Shown: positions 8,337-18,029, counted from the stretch's first letter. The stretch is DNA of 43,213 bases from Candidatus Buchananbacteria bacterium RIFCSPHIGHO2_02_FULL_39_17 (GCA_001817425.1 MHII01000010.1:1-43213); one strand, 5' to 3'. Numbers and translations: made by a program. The notes: generated from the letters alone by a model not told the origin.

Positions 8337-9119
8337 TTAGGAATTCTTTACGATTTCAATAAATTCTTTAGCAACCAAACTCGCCGAACCGACTAAAACC
8401 CCGGCGCAATTATCAAGACCGGTAAATTTTGAAACGTTTTCGCTGTCTACGCTGCCGCCGTAAATGACGGAAAAATTATTTTTCACTAATTCTGATGGAA
8501 AAAAATCAAACAAGGTTTGCCAAATGACCTGATGGGCGCCACTGGCTTCCGCGGGACTGACGGCCTGACCAGAACCAATGACCCAAACCGGTTCATAAGC
8601 GATAATGACTTTCTGATTTTGTTTAACCACTGCTCCCTGAAGCGCTTTCGTTGTTTGCTGGATTAAAATATAGTCTTTGGCGCCTTCCTGCCGCTGTTCA
8701 AAGGTTTCACCCACGCAAATAATCGGCGTTAAGCCGACGCTTAGCGCCATTCTCACTTTTTGATGGACCATCTCATCGGTTTCGCCTAAATGCTGCCTTC
8801 TTTCGGAATGGCCTAAAATAACATACTGGCAACCAATTTCTGCTAAATGGCGGGCGGAAACTTCGCCGGTGAAAGCGCCCTCTACCTCCCAAAAACAATC
8901 TTGGGCACCAAGTTTTAAATGATTATTTTTTAAAATTTGCGCCACTTCAACTAAACTCACAAATGCAGGACAAATGACCACTTCTTTTTTACCAAAAATA
9001 CCATGCTTTAACTCTAAAGCCAACTTTTTACTCTCCCCTATGCCAAGTTTCATTTTCCAATTAGCAATAATAATTGGCTTTTTTTCCGGCATAAATGTCT
9101 TTTTTAGAGGCAAATCCAT
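8337..9119 (-). CDS. tpiA: Triose-phosphate isomerase
   Basis: ANWKM, YVILGHSERR, IIAYEPVWVIGSG, VIYGGSVDSEN motifs. Confidence 0.97.
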   Translation of the reverse strand: MDLPLKKTFMPEKKPIIIANWKMKLGIGESKKLALELKHGIFGKKEVVICPAFVSLVEVAQILKNNHLKLGAQDCFWEVEGAFTGEVSARHLAEIGCQYVILGHSERRQHLGETDEMVHQKVRMALSVGLTPIICVGETFEQRQEGAKDYILIQQTTKALQGAVVKQNQKVIIAYEPVWVIGSGQAVSPAEASGAHQVIWQTLFDFFPSELVKNNFSVIYGGSVDSENVSKFTGLDNCAGVLVGSASLVAKEFIEIVKNS

Positions 9120-9275
9120 TAAATTAGGGCTTTATTATTATACAACAATTGCTCAAAAATCCAAAGGTTCAAAATCTAAATGGCAAATGAATGCCAAAGA
9201 CTAAATATTAAAAAAATAACGCCTATCTTTGATTTTTGAATTTTGGATTTAATTTGTTATTTGGATTTTGATATT

Positions 9276-10193
9276 TTACTTCTGCCATTCATAGTTTCTC
9301 TCTACCCAATCAACCACGCCCTTAATCTCCTGGCTCCGGTCACGAATTGACTCTGAACCTAAAAGAGTGACTAAAAAAACTGGCCCATTTTGCTTTTTGA
9401 TTTTTGCCACTAAAGAGTAACCGGCCTCATCTAAATGACCAGTTTTCCCGCCTGAAATTTTATACTGACTTTGATTCAAAAAACTGGTAAGCAAGCTGTC
9501 AGTGTTAAACGCCTTAACCTGACGCTCACGATTTAAAACTTTAAATTCTAGCGTTGGGCTAGTGACAGCTTCAATAATTTCTGACTGACTAAAAACAACT
9601 CTAATTAATTTAATTAAATCAGTCACGCTGGAAACATTCTCCGGACTAATGCCGCTTGGTTCTAAAAAATAACTTTCCTTCAGACCAAGCTCTTGGGCTT
9701 TTTGATTCATCTTTTGATTAAAATTATCTAAACCGGTTTGCCGCACTAAAGCAATGGCGGCTTCATTGGCCGACGCCACCAGCATTAAATTAAATAAGTC
9801 TTTGACTTTTACTCTTTCGCCAGGCAAAAGATAAACCATGCCGCCCGGCCGTTGGTCTGAATCCAAAATTTCAATTTCCATCTTCCAATCTGGCTTGGTG
9901 TCCAAAAAAACCAAAGCCGTCATTAATTTGGTGATGCTGGCAATCGGTAAAACTTGATTGGGATTTTTCTGATACAAAACCGTTCCGGTTTTTTCATCAA
10001 CCACCAAAATACTTTTAGCTGTGGTTTTTAGACCTAGACTTTGATTGATAATTTTTTGGGGTGCCTCATTGACTGGCGCCAAAGATTTTAGCGGAAAGTT
10101 AATTTGATTTTGCCAAAAAAAATTCAAGCCGCTTGGGAAAAGCAGGCTGGCGAGAATAAGGCTGGTGATAAAGTTGAACATAAATAAAGTCAA
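9276..10193 (-). CDS. D-alanyl-D-alanine carboxypeptidase (peptidase S11 family)
   Basis: LPIASITKLMTALV (SxxK), ASANEAAIAL (SxN), SGGKTGHLDEAGYSLVA (KTG). Confidence 0.93.
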   Translation of the reverse strand: MTLFMFNFITSLILASLLFPSGLNFFWQNQINFPLKSLAPVNEAPQKIINQSLGLKTTAKSILVVDEKTGTVLYQKNPNQVLPIASITKLMTALVFLDTKPDWKMEIEILDSDQRPGGMVYLLPGERVKVKDLFNLMLVASANEAAIALVRQTGLDNFNQKMNQKAQELGLKESYFLEPSGISPENVSSVTDLIKLIRVVFSQSEIIEAVTSPTLEFKVLNRERQVKAFNTDSLLTSFLNQSQYKISGGKTGHLDEAGYSLVAKIKKQNGPVFLVTLLGSESIRDRSQEIKGVVDWVERNYEWQK

Positions 10194-10324
10194 AAATCAA
10201 AAGGTAAAAGTCAAAAGTACAAGTTAAAAGTTAAAATTTTATTACTTTTGAATTTTGGATTGCATTTTTGACTTTTGAATTTTGACTTTTTACTTAGCTT
10301 TTATTACTTATCCCTCTCTTTTTC

Positions 10325-10858
10325 TTAGTTAAGAATCTTTTCCAAACTCTCGTTGGAATTTAGTTTCTCGTAATCTGGCAGTTCTGATTGTTCGTTAATG
10401 CCTAAAAATTTCAAAAAATCAAAAGTAATATTATAAACCATTTGCATTTTCTTTTTATCTTCAGCGCTTTCAACCAAGCCGCGAATTAAAAGGTGACGCA
10501 AAATAATGGCACAATTGACGCCGCGGATCTGCTCAATTTCCGCGCGGCTAACTGGCCCACGGTAAGCAATTATAGTCAAAGTTTCCAGCGCCGGGCGAGT
10601 TAATTCCCCGGTGGTTTCCTCTTTAATAAAATCTTTAACAATTTTGGCGTTATCAGCCGTTGTCACCATTTGAATTTGCTCACCGATTTTTTGGATTTGC
10701 ACTCCCCTTTCTTTCTGATTATATTCGCTGATTAATTCTTTAATCGCTTCTTCCGCTTTTTCTTTTTCTACACCAGTTAAACTAACCAGCCGCTTAATTG
10801 ATAACGGCTGATTAGAAATAAAAAGAAGGCTTTCAATTTTCGCTTTCAGGCTCGGCAT
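10325..10858 (-). CDS. scpB: Segregation and condensation protein B
   Basis: KIESLLFISNQPLSIKRL...LTRPALETLTIIAYRGPVSRAEIEQIRGVNC. Confidence 0.95.
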   Translation of the reverse strand: MPSLKAKIESLLFISNQPLSIKRLVSLTGVEKEKAEEAIKELISEYNQKERGVQIQKIGEQIQMVTTADNAKIVKDFIKEETTGELTRPALETLTIIAYRGPVSRAEIEQIRGVNCAIILRHLLIRGLVESAEDKKKMQMVYNITFDFLKFLGINEQSELPDYEKLNSNESLEKILN

Positions 10859-10924
10859 AAGAAAATTATACAGGAAATTTAATGATTTTTAAATAATAAA
10901 AACAAATCAAATTTTGGGTGAAGC

Positions 10925-10953
10925 TTGACAAAAATAATGAAATATGCTATACT
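10925..10953 (+). promoter_or_regulatory. Consensus sigma70 promoter TTGACA-N17-TATACT
   Basis: ttgaca 10925-10930, tatact 10948-10953, 17-nt spacer, ~130 nt upstream of the + strand ORF. Confidence 0.75.
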
Positions 10954-11094
10954 TAAAACGTAATTTGAAATGGATAAATTACTCCTCAAATCAGCAAAAA
11001 TCGCTCTTTGAATTATCTTTTAGCCCTATTGGCTAAAAGTTCAAATATATAATGGCTAGAATTTAAAGTTGGGAAAACATTGAAGGGAGTTGAG

Positions 11095-11634
11095 ATGATA
11101 ATCTGGTTGGTAACCCATGGCGAAAAGGAAGATGGGCCGGATCCAAAAATGACGATAGAAGGGTTCAAGCGCGTCCAGTCCCTTCGGGATCAGCTTAATC
11201 AACGTTTACCAGCGACCGGACCTGCCCAGGTTCATATCGGTACAGGACGCAGGCAATTTGATGTCGCCAGAGCCCTTGATCTAAAAAAAGGCACGCCATT
11301 TTTCTCGGCGCTGTGGGGAGAGGGAGTAACAGAAATCAAGATAAAAGGTAAATCAATGATTCTGCTTACAGATGGCCGAATCATCGAGTTTGACCAGTAC
11401 CTAAGCCCGAAACATATGCGAGGGGCGATCCGAGAAGCAATTGTTAATCTGCCGACGCAGACTGTCATCTGTTCAGGCAGACCGGTCCTTGTTCGATTGG
11501 GAATGGCCCTGAAAGAGTGCCAAAGCGCCGCTCTCTACGCCATTCATTTTGAGCTCGGACGCCCTGACTCAATAAAAATTGAATTGGTTTCCGCCGGGAT
11601 TGACCTCGGTGACGGTAAGGGCGCTACCGTCTAA
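11095..11634 (+). CDS. Divergent histidine-phosphatase-superfamily-like protein (THG instead of RHG)
   Basis: IIWLVTHGEKEDGPDPKMTIEGFKRVQSLRDQL resembles the phosphoglycerate-mutase-like N-terminus; start chosen at the second Met after SD-like aaggga; supplied ORF starts at 11080. Confidence 0.5.
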   Translation: MIIWLVTHGEKEDGPDPKMTIEGFKRVQSLRDQLNQRLPATGPAQVHIGTGRRQFDVARALDLKKGTPFFSALWGEGVTEIKIKGKSMILLTDGRIIEFDQYLSPKHMRGAIREAIVNLPTQTVICSGRPVLVRLGMALKECQSAALYAIHFELGRPDSIKIELVSAGIDLGDGKGATV

Positions 11635-11656
11635 GTCAAGCCTACAAAAACATTCA

Positions 11657-11694
11657 GGCACCAGACAGCAATTTAGATCTGGTGCCTTTTTTTA
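11657..11694 (+). terminator. Rho-independent terminator
   Basis: aggcaccaga...tctggtgcct followed by ttttttta. Confidence 0.9.
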
Positions 11695-11710
11695 TCATTT
11701 TATTGTGCAG

Positions 11711-11893
11711 TCCGCCGAATACCCCGTCCCGACGTGACATCGGGGGGATGAGGCGGAGTTAAAGATTAGATGGTGAGTGAGCCGTTTGTAGAGCGAAAGC
11801 GGAACAAACGGCGAACGAACACTTATCACAAGAGGATTCCAAAGGAGGATACTCCTTTGGTCGGCGGGCAGGGTCTAAAACCCCGCCCGCCGA
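11711..11893. repeat. Cluster of four adjacent palindromes
   Basis: tccgccgaataccccg..cggggggatgaggcgga; gccgtttgt..acaaacggc; ccaaaggag-gat-actcctttgg; ggcgggcagggtctaaaaccccgcccgcc. Confidence 0.8.
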
Positions 11894-11904
11894 AACATTA
11901 TTTA

Positions 11905-12936
11905 TTATTTCATTCTTCTGATAATCCCCTGCTGGGCATCAACATTAATAAGATCGCCGTCACGCAGAACCTGGCTTGCAATTTTCGTGTCCACAATGCA
12001 GGGAATCTTAAACTCCCGTGCGCTGATTGCCGCGTGACTGTTGATACCGCCGATATCAGTGACAATGGCTTTAATTTTTTTTAAATAAGGAATATATTCA
12101 ATAATTGTCCTAGGGGTGACTAAAATCTTATCTCTCACGTCCTTTTTAAAATCAGTTAATTTTTTTATAATCACGACTTTGCCGGTAACTTCACCGGAAT
12201 AAGCAACCAATCCTTTAATTTCTTTGACTTTTTTATCAATCGCAATTTTCCTAAATTTTTCTTTGGCTAGAAAAGCTTTAGCCGCTAAGCCAGTATAAAT
12301 AGAAATTTTATTTTTATCTGACAAAGAAACAAAAAATTTTTTACGCCTCTTGATTTCTCCCACACTTAAAATTCTACCGGAAAATAATTCCGCTAAAAGG
12401 CAGTAATCCGGCTCTTTAAAATCCTTATATTTTTTGATTAGGTAAGGATAAATCTTATTATATTGATTATAGCCAATTTTCGCCAAGTGCTCACGCAATT
12501 TTCCGTTTTCTTCCAGTAACCTCTCAAAATATTTTTTATTTTTTGTTGTTTTTTGGAATTTTTCGGTTAGAATTCTTTCAGTATAATAAGTATAAAGCAA
12601 AATCGGGCAGAGTTCTTGCCAAATTTTAATTAATTTTTTAACCGGATCTATTTCCTTATTTTTATAATTTCCAATGAATTTTCTGAAATCAAAAAAAATT
12701 TTTTCTAACTTATTTTTTTCTAAATATTCTTTAGCTAATAAAAAATTCCTTTTATCATCACTTTCCTTAACATAAGTAAAATTAATATCTTTTCGGCCAA
12801 TAACTAAAAACTCACTAACTTTCATCTCCGAGACTGAATCAATATATAAATAACAAAACTTAATAAATTCTCTTTTTAAAATTGAGGTTGGACTTTCGGC
12901 AAAAAAATGCCATTTTTTACTTTCAAAGCGCAGCAT
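11905..12936 (-). CDS. Protein with C-terminal PEP-utilizing-enzyme mobile (phosphohistidine) domain
   Basis: C-term ILVTPRTIIEYIPYLKKIKAIVTDIGGINSHAAISAREFKIPCIVDTKIASQVLRDGDLINVDAQQGII. Confidence 0.8.
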   Translation of the reverse strand: MLRFESKKWHFFAESPTSILKREFIKFCYLYIDSVSEMKVSEFLVIGRKDINFTYVKESDDKRNFLLAKEYLEKNKLEKIFFDFRKFIGNYKNKEIDPVKKLIKIWQELCPILLYTYYTERILTEKFQKTTKNKKYFERLLEENGKLREHLAKIGYNQYNKIYPYLIKKYKDFKEPDYCLLAELFSGRILSVGEIKRRKKFFVSLSDKNKISIYTGLAAKAFLAKEKFRKIAIDKKVKEIKGLVAYSGEVTGKVVIIKKLTDFKKDVRDKILVTPRTIIEYIPYLKKIKAIVTDIGGINSHAAISAREFKIPCIVDTKIASQVLRDGDLINVDAQQGIIRRMK

Positions 12937-12968
12937 ATTTTTATAATTTTCTAATATCTTTTAGAATC

Positions 12969-13670
12969 TTAAATCCGCTCTATTTCAATATCCTCAAAAA
13001 TCTTGCTTTGCTTCACCACAATTAATTTCTGTTTCATTAATTCCAGTAAAGCCAAAAAACTGACAATGACTTCAGTCCTGTCTTTGGCTTCTTTCAAAAT
13101 TTCGGAAAAATTGGCAGTGGCTTGTCTGAAAATCCGCTCCCGAATTTGGGCAATTTTTTCCTGAATATTAATCGTCTTTCTCACCACTTCAGTGGGCAGA
13201 TTAAGAATTGGGCTTAGACTATTAATAATTTCCGTAAAGACACCGCGCAATTTATCTTTGGTCAATTTCAGCGGCGGGGCAAAGCCAATGGGTCCATTGA
13301 TTAAAAGTTTTTCTCGGGCAAAACTCCAGCGCTTTTGGCTAATCATTTTTTGAATTACTTTCATCGCCTCCAAATATTCTTTATAAATTTTTAATTGCCT
13401 CGTTAATTCCTCGCCCTCATCTTCTTCTCCCCAATCCAAAAACGGCAAAAGCGCCCGCGATTTTATCAAAAGCAAACGCGCCGCGACCACTAAAAAATCA
13501 GCCAATTCGTCGGCTGAAATTTGATCCGCCTGCTTTTGATTTAAAGCCTGAATATATTGCTCAGTGACTTGGGCTAAAGAGACTTCAGTAATTTGAAGTT
13601 TTTGTTCTTCAATTAATTGCAAGAGTAAGTCCAATGGTCCTTCAAATTGGTCAACTTTGATTTTAAACAT
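12969..13670 (-). CDS. scpA: Segregation and condensation protein A
   Basis: FEGPLDLLLQLIEEQKLQITEVSLAQVTEQYI...LADFLVVAARLLLIKSRALLP. Confidence 0.95.
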   Translation of the reverse strand: MFKIKVDQFEGPLDLLLQLIEEQKLQITEVSLAQVTEQYIQALNQKQADQISADELADFLVVAARLLLIKSRALLPFLDWGEEDEGEELTRQLKIYKEYLEAMKVIQKMISQKRWSFAREKLLINGPIGFAPPLKLTKDKLRGVFTEIINSLSPILNLPTEVVRKTINIQEKIAQIRERIFRQATANFSEILKEAKDRTEVIVSFLALLELMKQKLIVVKQSKIFEDIEIERI

Positions 13671-13764
13671 AATAAACTCTAATTTTGAAATTCTAATTTA
13701 GATTCAATATTAAAATATTTAAATATTAAAAATTGAATCAAAATTAAAAATTAAAAATTCAAAA

Positions 13765-14316
13765 TTATCTTCTCTTCTTTTTACGACTGCCTTTCTTTGT
13801 TTTAGTTGATTTCTTTCTTAATATAGTCGGTTTAACTTGCAGCTTATATCCCCCGCTTTTAGCAAAATTGGCTAGCTTAGCCTGCTCCATTTCAATAAAA
13901 TCTTTAACTTTCATCCGCACCGAATCAGTGAAACTGCCGGCCGAAATAATAATATCTTTGGTTTTAAGCAAACTTTTATCAACCCAAACTTCAATTTGAT
14001 GCAGGCCGCCAAAGGCCGTCATTGTCCCCGGCTTAACCCGAAAAACCTTTAACATTATTTTTTCGTTTGGAATTGAAACTTTTTTGACCTTTAAAGCGCT
14101 TTTTAATTTGCCTAAATCAAGACGCATATGGGCCGGCACCACCGCAATAACATAAGCTTTATCCGCCGCGATCAAAAGACTTTTAGCAATGTCTTTTAAT
14201 TCTTGGCGTAAAGTCTGGGCCGCATCGTAAGCCGTATAAACAGTTTTATGGGCGAGCGTGTCGTAGCGCGCCATTTTTTTATCCAAGTAAGTTTTGACGT
14301 GTTTGGGGATAGGCAT
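13765..14316 (-). CDS. YbaK/aminoacyl-tRNA deacylase domain protein
   Basis: TLAHKTVYTAYDAAQTLRQELKDIAKSLLIAADKAYVIAVVPAHMRLDLGKL. Confidence 0.75.
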   Translation of the reverse strand: MPIPKHVKTYLDKKMARYDTLAHKTVYTAYDAAQTLRQELKDIAKSLLIAADKAYVIAVVPAHMRLDLGKLKSALKVKKVSIPNEKIMLKVFRVKPGTMTAFGGLHQIEVWVDKSLLKTKDIIISAGSFTDSVRMKVKDFIEMEQAKLANFAKSGGYKLQVKPTILRKKSTKTKKGSRKKKRR

Positions 14317-14411
14317 AAATTTTACATTAATTTTGAATTTTTAATTTTTAATTTTGATTCAATTTTTAATAATTCAATATTCGAATTTGATTCAAAATTC
14401 TAATTTCAAAA

Positions 14412-14726
14412 TTATTTATTTTTTTTAAAAGGCAATTTCTGTTGCACCCCCAATAATCCCCTGGCAACCTTTTTTCCCTTAGCCGTCAATTTCACTTGGT
14501 TGATAAACCACTTTTGCGCCGTTTCTTCGCCAAAACCAACAATTAATTCTTTTTTAATTAACCGCTCAACGCTTTTAGTAATGATGTTAATAATGTCTTT
14601 TGACTTTGGCGGCTTGACCGACTGACGATAAAAATCGTGCAGGACTTTTTTTGAAATAATTTTGTCTTTTGCCTGCAAACATTGTTTTAAAATATATTTC
14701 TGCAGGGCGGATAGTTTCATAAGCAT
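14412..14726 (-). CDS. Hypothetical protein, probable winged-helix fold
   Basis: 104 aa ORF, SALQKYILKQCLQAKDKIISKKVLHDFY...VKLTAKGKKVARGL. Confidence 0.5.
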   Translation of the reverse strand: MLMKLSALQKYILKQCLQAKDKIISKKVLHDFYRQSVKPPKSKDIINIITKSVERLIKKELIVGFGEETAQKWFINQVKLTAKGKKVARGLLGVQQKLPFKKNK

Positions 14727-14812
14727 AATGCGAATTACAAATTTATGCTAATCTACGAATACGCTGAATATATTCGTATTATTTGCATATCATTCGTAGA
14801 TTTGCATTATAA
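14727..14812. repeat. AT-rich palindromic element
   Basis: taatgcgaattacaaatttatgctaatctacgaatacg / cgtattatttgcatatcattcgtagatttgcatta; related copy at 34485-34572. Confidence 0.75.
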
Positions 14813-15475
14813 TAATTTAAACTTATTAATCTCCAAACTAAACTTATAACCCAAATAATTTGCGGCTAACCGGCAAAAAGTCATGCGCTCGGTAAAAATC
14901 TCAAAATATTCCAAGGGGGCAGAAAATTTCGTGTCTAACTTTAAACGCAAAATAATAAATTTACTTTTAGGATCAACGATTAAATCATTGTCTATAATGG
15001 CATAATTAACGCGGTCATGAATGTCTTTCTTAAAATTAGTGCCCCTGACGTTTTTGACTCGCGAACGGTGGACATCAGATTTATCCGCTAAAATTAAAAC
15101 CGCCGTCACTTTATTAACAATTTTCAAATCGTCTTTGTCATGGCTGACAATCGCTTGAGCAATTGTGGAAACATCATTAGGATTATCAGCCTCATTTAAA
15201 AAAACTTGGCTAAAAAGCAAAGCCGCCCAATAATGATGCTGTTCCCGACCTAAAAAATTGCCCATATCGTGGCAGTAAGCAGCTATCCCGGCTAATTCCT
15301 GTTCATGAGCATTCATCCCAATTTTTTTTGAAATACTTTTCGCCCGATCAGAAGCAATGTTGACATGGCGAAAACCGTGATCAGTAAAACCCAAAGAATC
15401 TAAATAAATTTCGGTTTGGTGGATAAACTCTTTAATTTTTGAATTTTTTTTAACAATGTCTAAAGCTAATTTCAT
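14807..15475 (-). CDS. HD-domain phosphohydrolase
   Basis: DHGFRHVNIASDRA...AAYCHDMGNFLGREQHHYWAALL. Confidence 0.8.
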   Translation of the reverse strand: MKLALDIVKKNSKIKEFIHQTEIYLDSLGFTDHGFRHVNIASDRAKSISKKIGMNAHEQELAGIAAYCHDMGNFLGREQHHYWAALLFSQVFLNEADNPNDVSTIAQAIVSHDKDDLKIVNKVTAVLILADKSDVHRSRVKNVRGTNFKKDIHDRVNYAIIDNDLIVDPKSKFIILRLKLDTKFSAPLEYFEIFTERMTFCRLAANYLGYKFSLEINKFKLL

Positions 15476-15537
15476 AGGTTAGGAGTTAGCTCGCTAGAGG
15501 CGAGTCTGCCTACGGTGGAGAATTAGGCAGTCGGATT

Positions 15538-16167
15538 TTAATCTTTCTTTTTAGAGATCCGCCATTCGCTGTTTTTGTCCGAAAACCACCAGTTATCTGA
15601 CGGGGTTTTAATAATAATTTCGGCTAGTTTTTGGGCCGCCTCGGTTTGGAGGCGTTTGATGACTGACGGAATCCAACTCTCGGCTCGGCTGTTGCCGGTA
15701 TCAACTTGTTCTTTTAATGACATAATCCATTCCAACTGATCCGCGTCTTTAGCGAGTTTGGCCTCCAAGGTTTCTTTGGCATTATATTCGTTAACGATGG
15801 CAATCAGTTCTTCACCGAAAGGCAAAGTCTTTGACAAATCAGACAAGGCTTGGCTTTCATCCGCTTTCGCGTATTTTTGATGAACATAATTTAAGTCTGA
15901 AGTTCTGGCTTCAGCCAAATCATGAAAAAGACACATTTTTATGACTTTCACCTGGCTGGCCTGCGGCGCCATCGTTGATAAAACATAGCCAATAAAAATT
16001 ACCCGATGAATATGTTCCGCCACGCTTTGATTGCCGCTGCCTAAAAAGTAAAAACCGCTGCGCGGCGTTTTAGCCAGAATCCCAACTTCAAACAAAAAAT
16101 TAACAATTGATGCTAAATCCTTCATTGATTTGCCAAGCCCCGTTAGAAGTCCGATGCGCTTGCGCAT
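15538..16167 (-). CDS. HD-domain hydrolase (YfbR/5'-nucleotidase-like)
   Basis: QSVAEHIHRVIFIGYVL...MCLFHDLAEARTSDLNYVHQKY...AKDADQLEWI. Confidence 0.85.
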   Translation of the reverse strand: MRKRIGLLTGLGKSMKDLASIVNFLFEVGILAKTPRSGFYFLGSGNQSVAEHIHRVIFIGYVLSTMAPQASQVKVIKMCLFHDLAEARTSDLNYVHQKYAKADESQALSDLSKTLPFGEELIAIVNEYNAKETLEAKLAKDADQLEWIMSLKEQVDTGNSRAESWIPSVIKRLQTEAAQKLAEIIIKTPSDNWWFSDKNSEWRISKKKD

Positions 16168-16193
16168 CGGCAGTCGCCTAAGGCGACTTACTT

Positions 16194-17594
16194 CTAACGG
16201 GGTAAATCTTCTTTTTTGATTTCAATGTGAGCTTCTTTTAATTGCTCTTCATTAATTAAAGACGGAGCCTCCATCATTAAATCCCGATTATCTCCAGTTT
16301 TTGAGAAAGGAATAACCTCGCGGATATTTGGTTCATTCTGCAAAATGGCCACAATTCGGTCAAGGCCGCCAGCAATACCGCCATGGGGCGGCGCGCCAAA
16401 TTCAAAAGCATTAAGCATATGGCCAAAGCGCCGCCCAATTTCCTCTTCGGTCAAACCCAAAATATCAAAAACTTTTTTTTGAATGTCGCGCTGATGGATT
16501 CTGATTGAACCGCCAAAAATCTCAAAGCCGTTTAAAGCCAAATCATAAGCATAGGCCCGCCATTTCAAGGGGTCATGCGGATATTTTTTCATATCCTTGG
16601 GGTTGGGCGTGGTAAAGGGATGATGAACCGCCACCAGCTTTTTTTCGGTTTCTGAATTTTCAAACATTGGGATATCAACGATCCAACAAAAAGCCAACTC
16701 CTCCGGGTTATTTTTATCAACCCGCAAGTCCGGCTTATCGGTCTGGTACTTTACCATTGACTCTTGATAAGTCAGCTGGGGAAAAGGCATCTGGCTAATT
16801 TTTTTGTTCGGATAAAGTTTCTCAACCAACTTAATCATCAACTTTTCCACTAAAGAAAAAATATCTTTGGGGTTAACAAAGCTCATTTCCACATCAATTT
16901 GGGTAAATTCCGCCTGGCGATCCCCTCTTTGGTCTTCATCCCGAAAGCATCTCGCAATCTGAAAATATTTCTCCAAGCCGGCGACTATTAATAATTGCTT
17001 GAACTGCTGGGGCGATTGGGGCAAGACGTAAAATTTCCCCGGCCAAAGCCGCGCCGGCACGATAAATTCGCGCGCCCCTTCCGGCGTGCCTTTGGTTAAA
17101 ATCGGCGTTTCAATTTCCAAAAAACCAAGTTTGTCAAAATAGTCTCGGACAAATTTAATAATTTTATGGCGCATCACTAAATTGTTTTTCGGCCGGCTAC
17201 GGCGCAAATCCAAATAACGATACTTCATCCGAATCTCTTCGCCCGGCTCCTGGATGCTTTCAATCTCAAATGGCGGTGTTTTCGCCGGATTTAAAATTTC
17301 TAATTTTTCTGCTGATAACTCAATCGTGCCCGTACTGATTTTAGGATTAATTAAATTAGCCGGCCGCTCTTTAACCACACCGCTGATCATAATGACATAT
17401 TCGGAACGCAAAGTACCAGCTAGCTGATGGGTTTTTTCTTGGTCTGGGCTAAAAACGACTTGCAAAAGCCCTGACCGGTCGCGCAAGTCAATAAAGATTA
17501 ATTTACCATGATCCCGCCGGGCATGGACCCAGCCAGAAACTGTCACTTTTTTACCTACTTTTTTGACGACTTGATTAATAGCAATTCGCTTCAT
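16194..17594 (-). CDS. aspS: Aspartyl-tRNA synthetase lacking the GAD insertion domain
   Basis: VSGWVHARRDHGKLIFIDLRDRSG, RYLDLRR, FTQIDVEMSF, GGIAGGLDRIVAIL; only a short linker between SDKPDLR-like YQTDKPDLR and WIVDIPMFE. Confidence 0.95.
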   Translation of the reverse strand: MKRIAINQVVKKVGKKVTVSGWVHARRDHGKLIFIDLRDRSGLLQVVFSPDQEKTHQLAGTLRSEYVIMISGVVKERPANLINPKISTGTIELSAEKLEILNPAKTPPFEIESIQEPGEEIRMKYRYLDLRRSRPKNNLVMRHKIIKFVRDYFDKLGFLEIETPILTKGTPEGAREFIVPARLWPGKFYVLPQSPQQFKQLLIVAGLEKYFQIARCFRDEDQRGDRQAEFTQIDVEMSFVNPKDIFSLVEKLMIKLVEKLYPNKKISQMPFPQLTYQESMVKYQTDKPDLRVDKNNPEELAFCWIVDIPMFENSETEKKLVAVHHPFTTPNPKDMKKYPHDPLKWRAYAYDLALNGFEIFGGSIRIHQRDIQKKVFDILGLTEEEIGRRFGHMLNAFEFGAPPHGGIAGGLDRIVAILQNEPNIREVIPFSKTGDNRDLMMEAPSLINEEQLKEAHIEIKKEDLPR

Positions 17595-17659
17595 AATCCT
17601 AAAAATTAAATAATTTTAATGTCTATATTATATAATCTTTCTAATAATTTGAAAAGGGG

Positions 17660-17688
17660 TTGACAAATTCTAAATTCTACGGTAAGAT
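17660..17688 (+). promoter_or_regulatory. Sigma70-like promoter TTGACA-N17-TAAGAT
   Basis: ttgaca 17660-17665, taagat 17683-17688. Confidence 0.7.
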
Positions 17689-17738
17689 AAAAATCTCAAA
17701 TTGGAGTTCTTTTTAGTTTACCGAAAGGAGGGAAATCA

Positions 17739-18005
17739 GTGAACGCTCAAGTAGAAGAGGCCACTGGAGCTGCCGAAAATCGAGTGCATCGACTTTTTGA
17801 AGCAGCGGAAAGGAACGGCGGACCCTATGAAATCTGCGAACAAGAAACGTTCCAAGCGCTGCTACGGGAAGAAGGATGCAAGATTGGTACCATTGTCAAT
17901 ATCCCTCACGGGGATAAGGGATACAAGACCCAATGTTCTTCCAAACCAAATGGGTCTTCTCTTCACTTCTTTATTTTCACGCCAGAACCAGTTGACTGGC
18001 AGTGA
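17739..18005 (+). CDS. Small protein of unknown function (88 aa, GTG start)
   Basis: SD-like gaaaggaggg a few nt upstream of GTG; own promoter and downstream terminator. Confidence 0.65.
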   Translation: MNAQVEEATGAAENRVHRLFEAAERNGGPYEICEQETFQALLREEGCKIGTIVNIPHGDKGYKTQCSSKPNGSSLHFFIFTPEPVDWQ

Positions 18006-18029
18006 AAAAAGAAGCAAATCACCACCAAC

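Noticed and set aside
11232-11468. Minus-strand ORF inside the phosphatase-like gene
   Set aside because: Antisense shadow ORF.
11770-12084. 104-aa + strand ORF
   Set aside because: Runs through the palindrome cluster and antisense to the PEP-mobile domain gene; shadow ORF.
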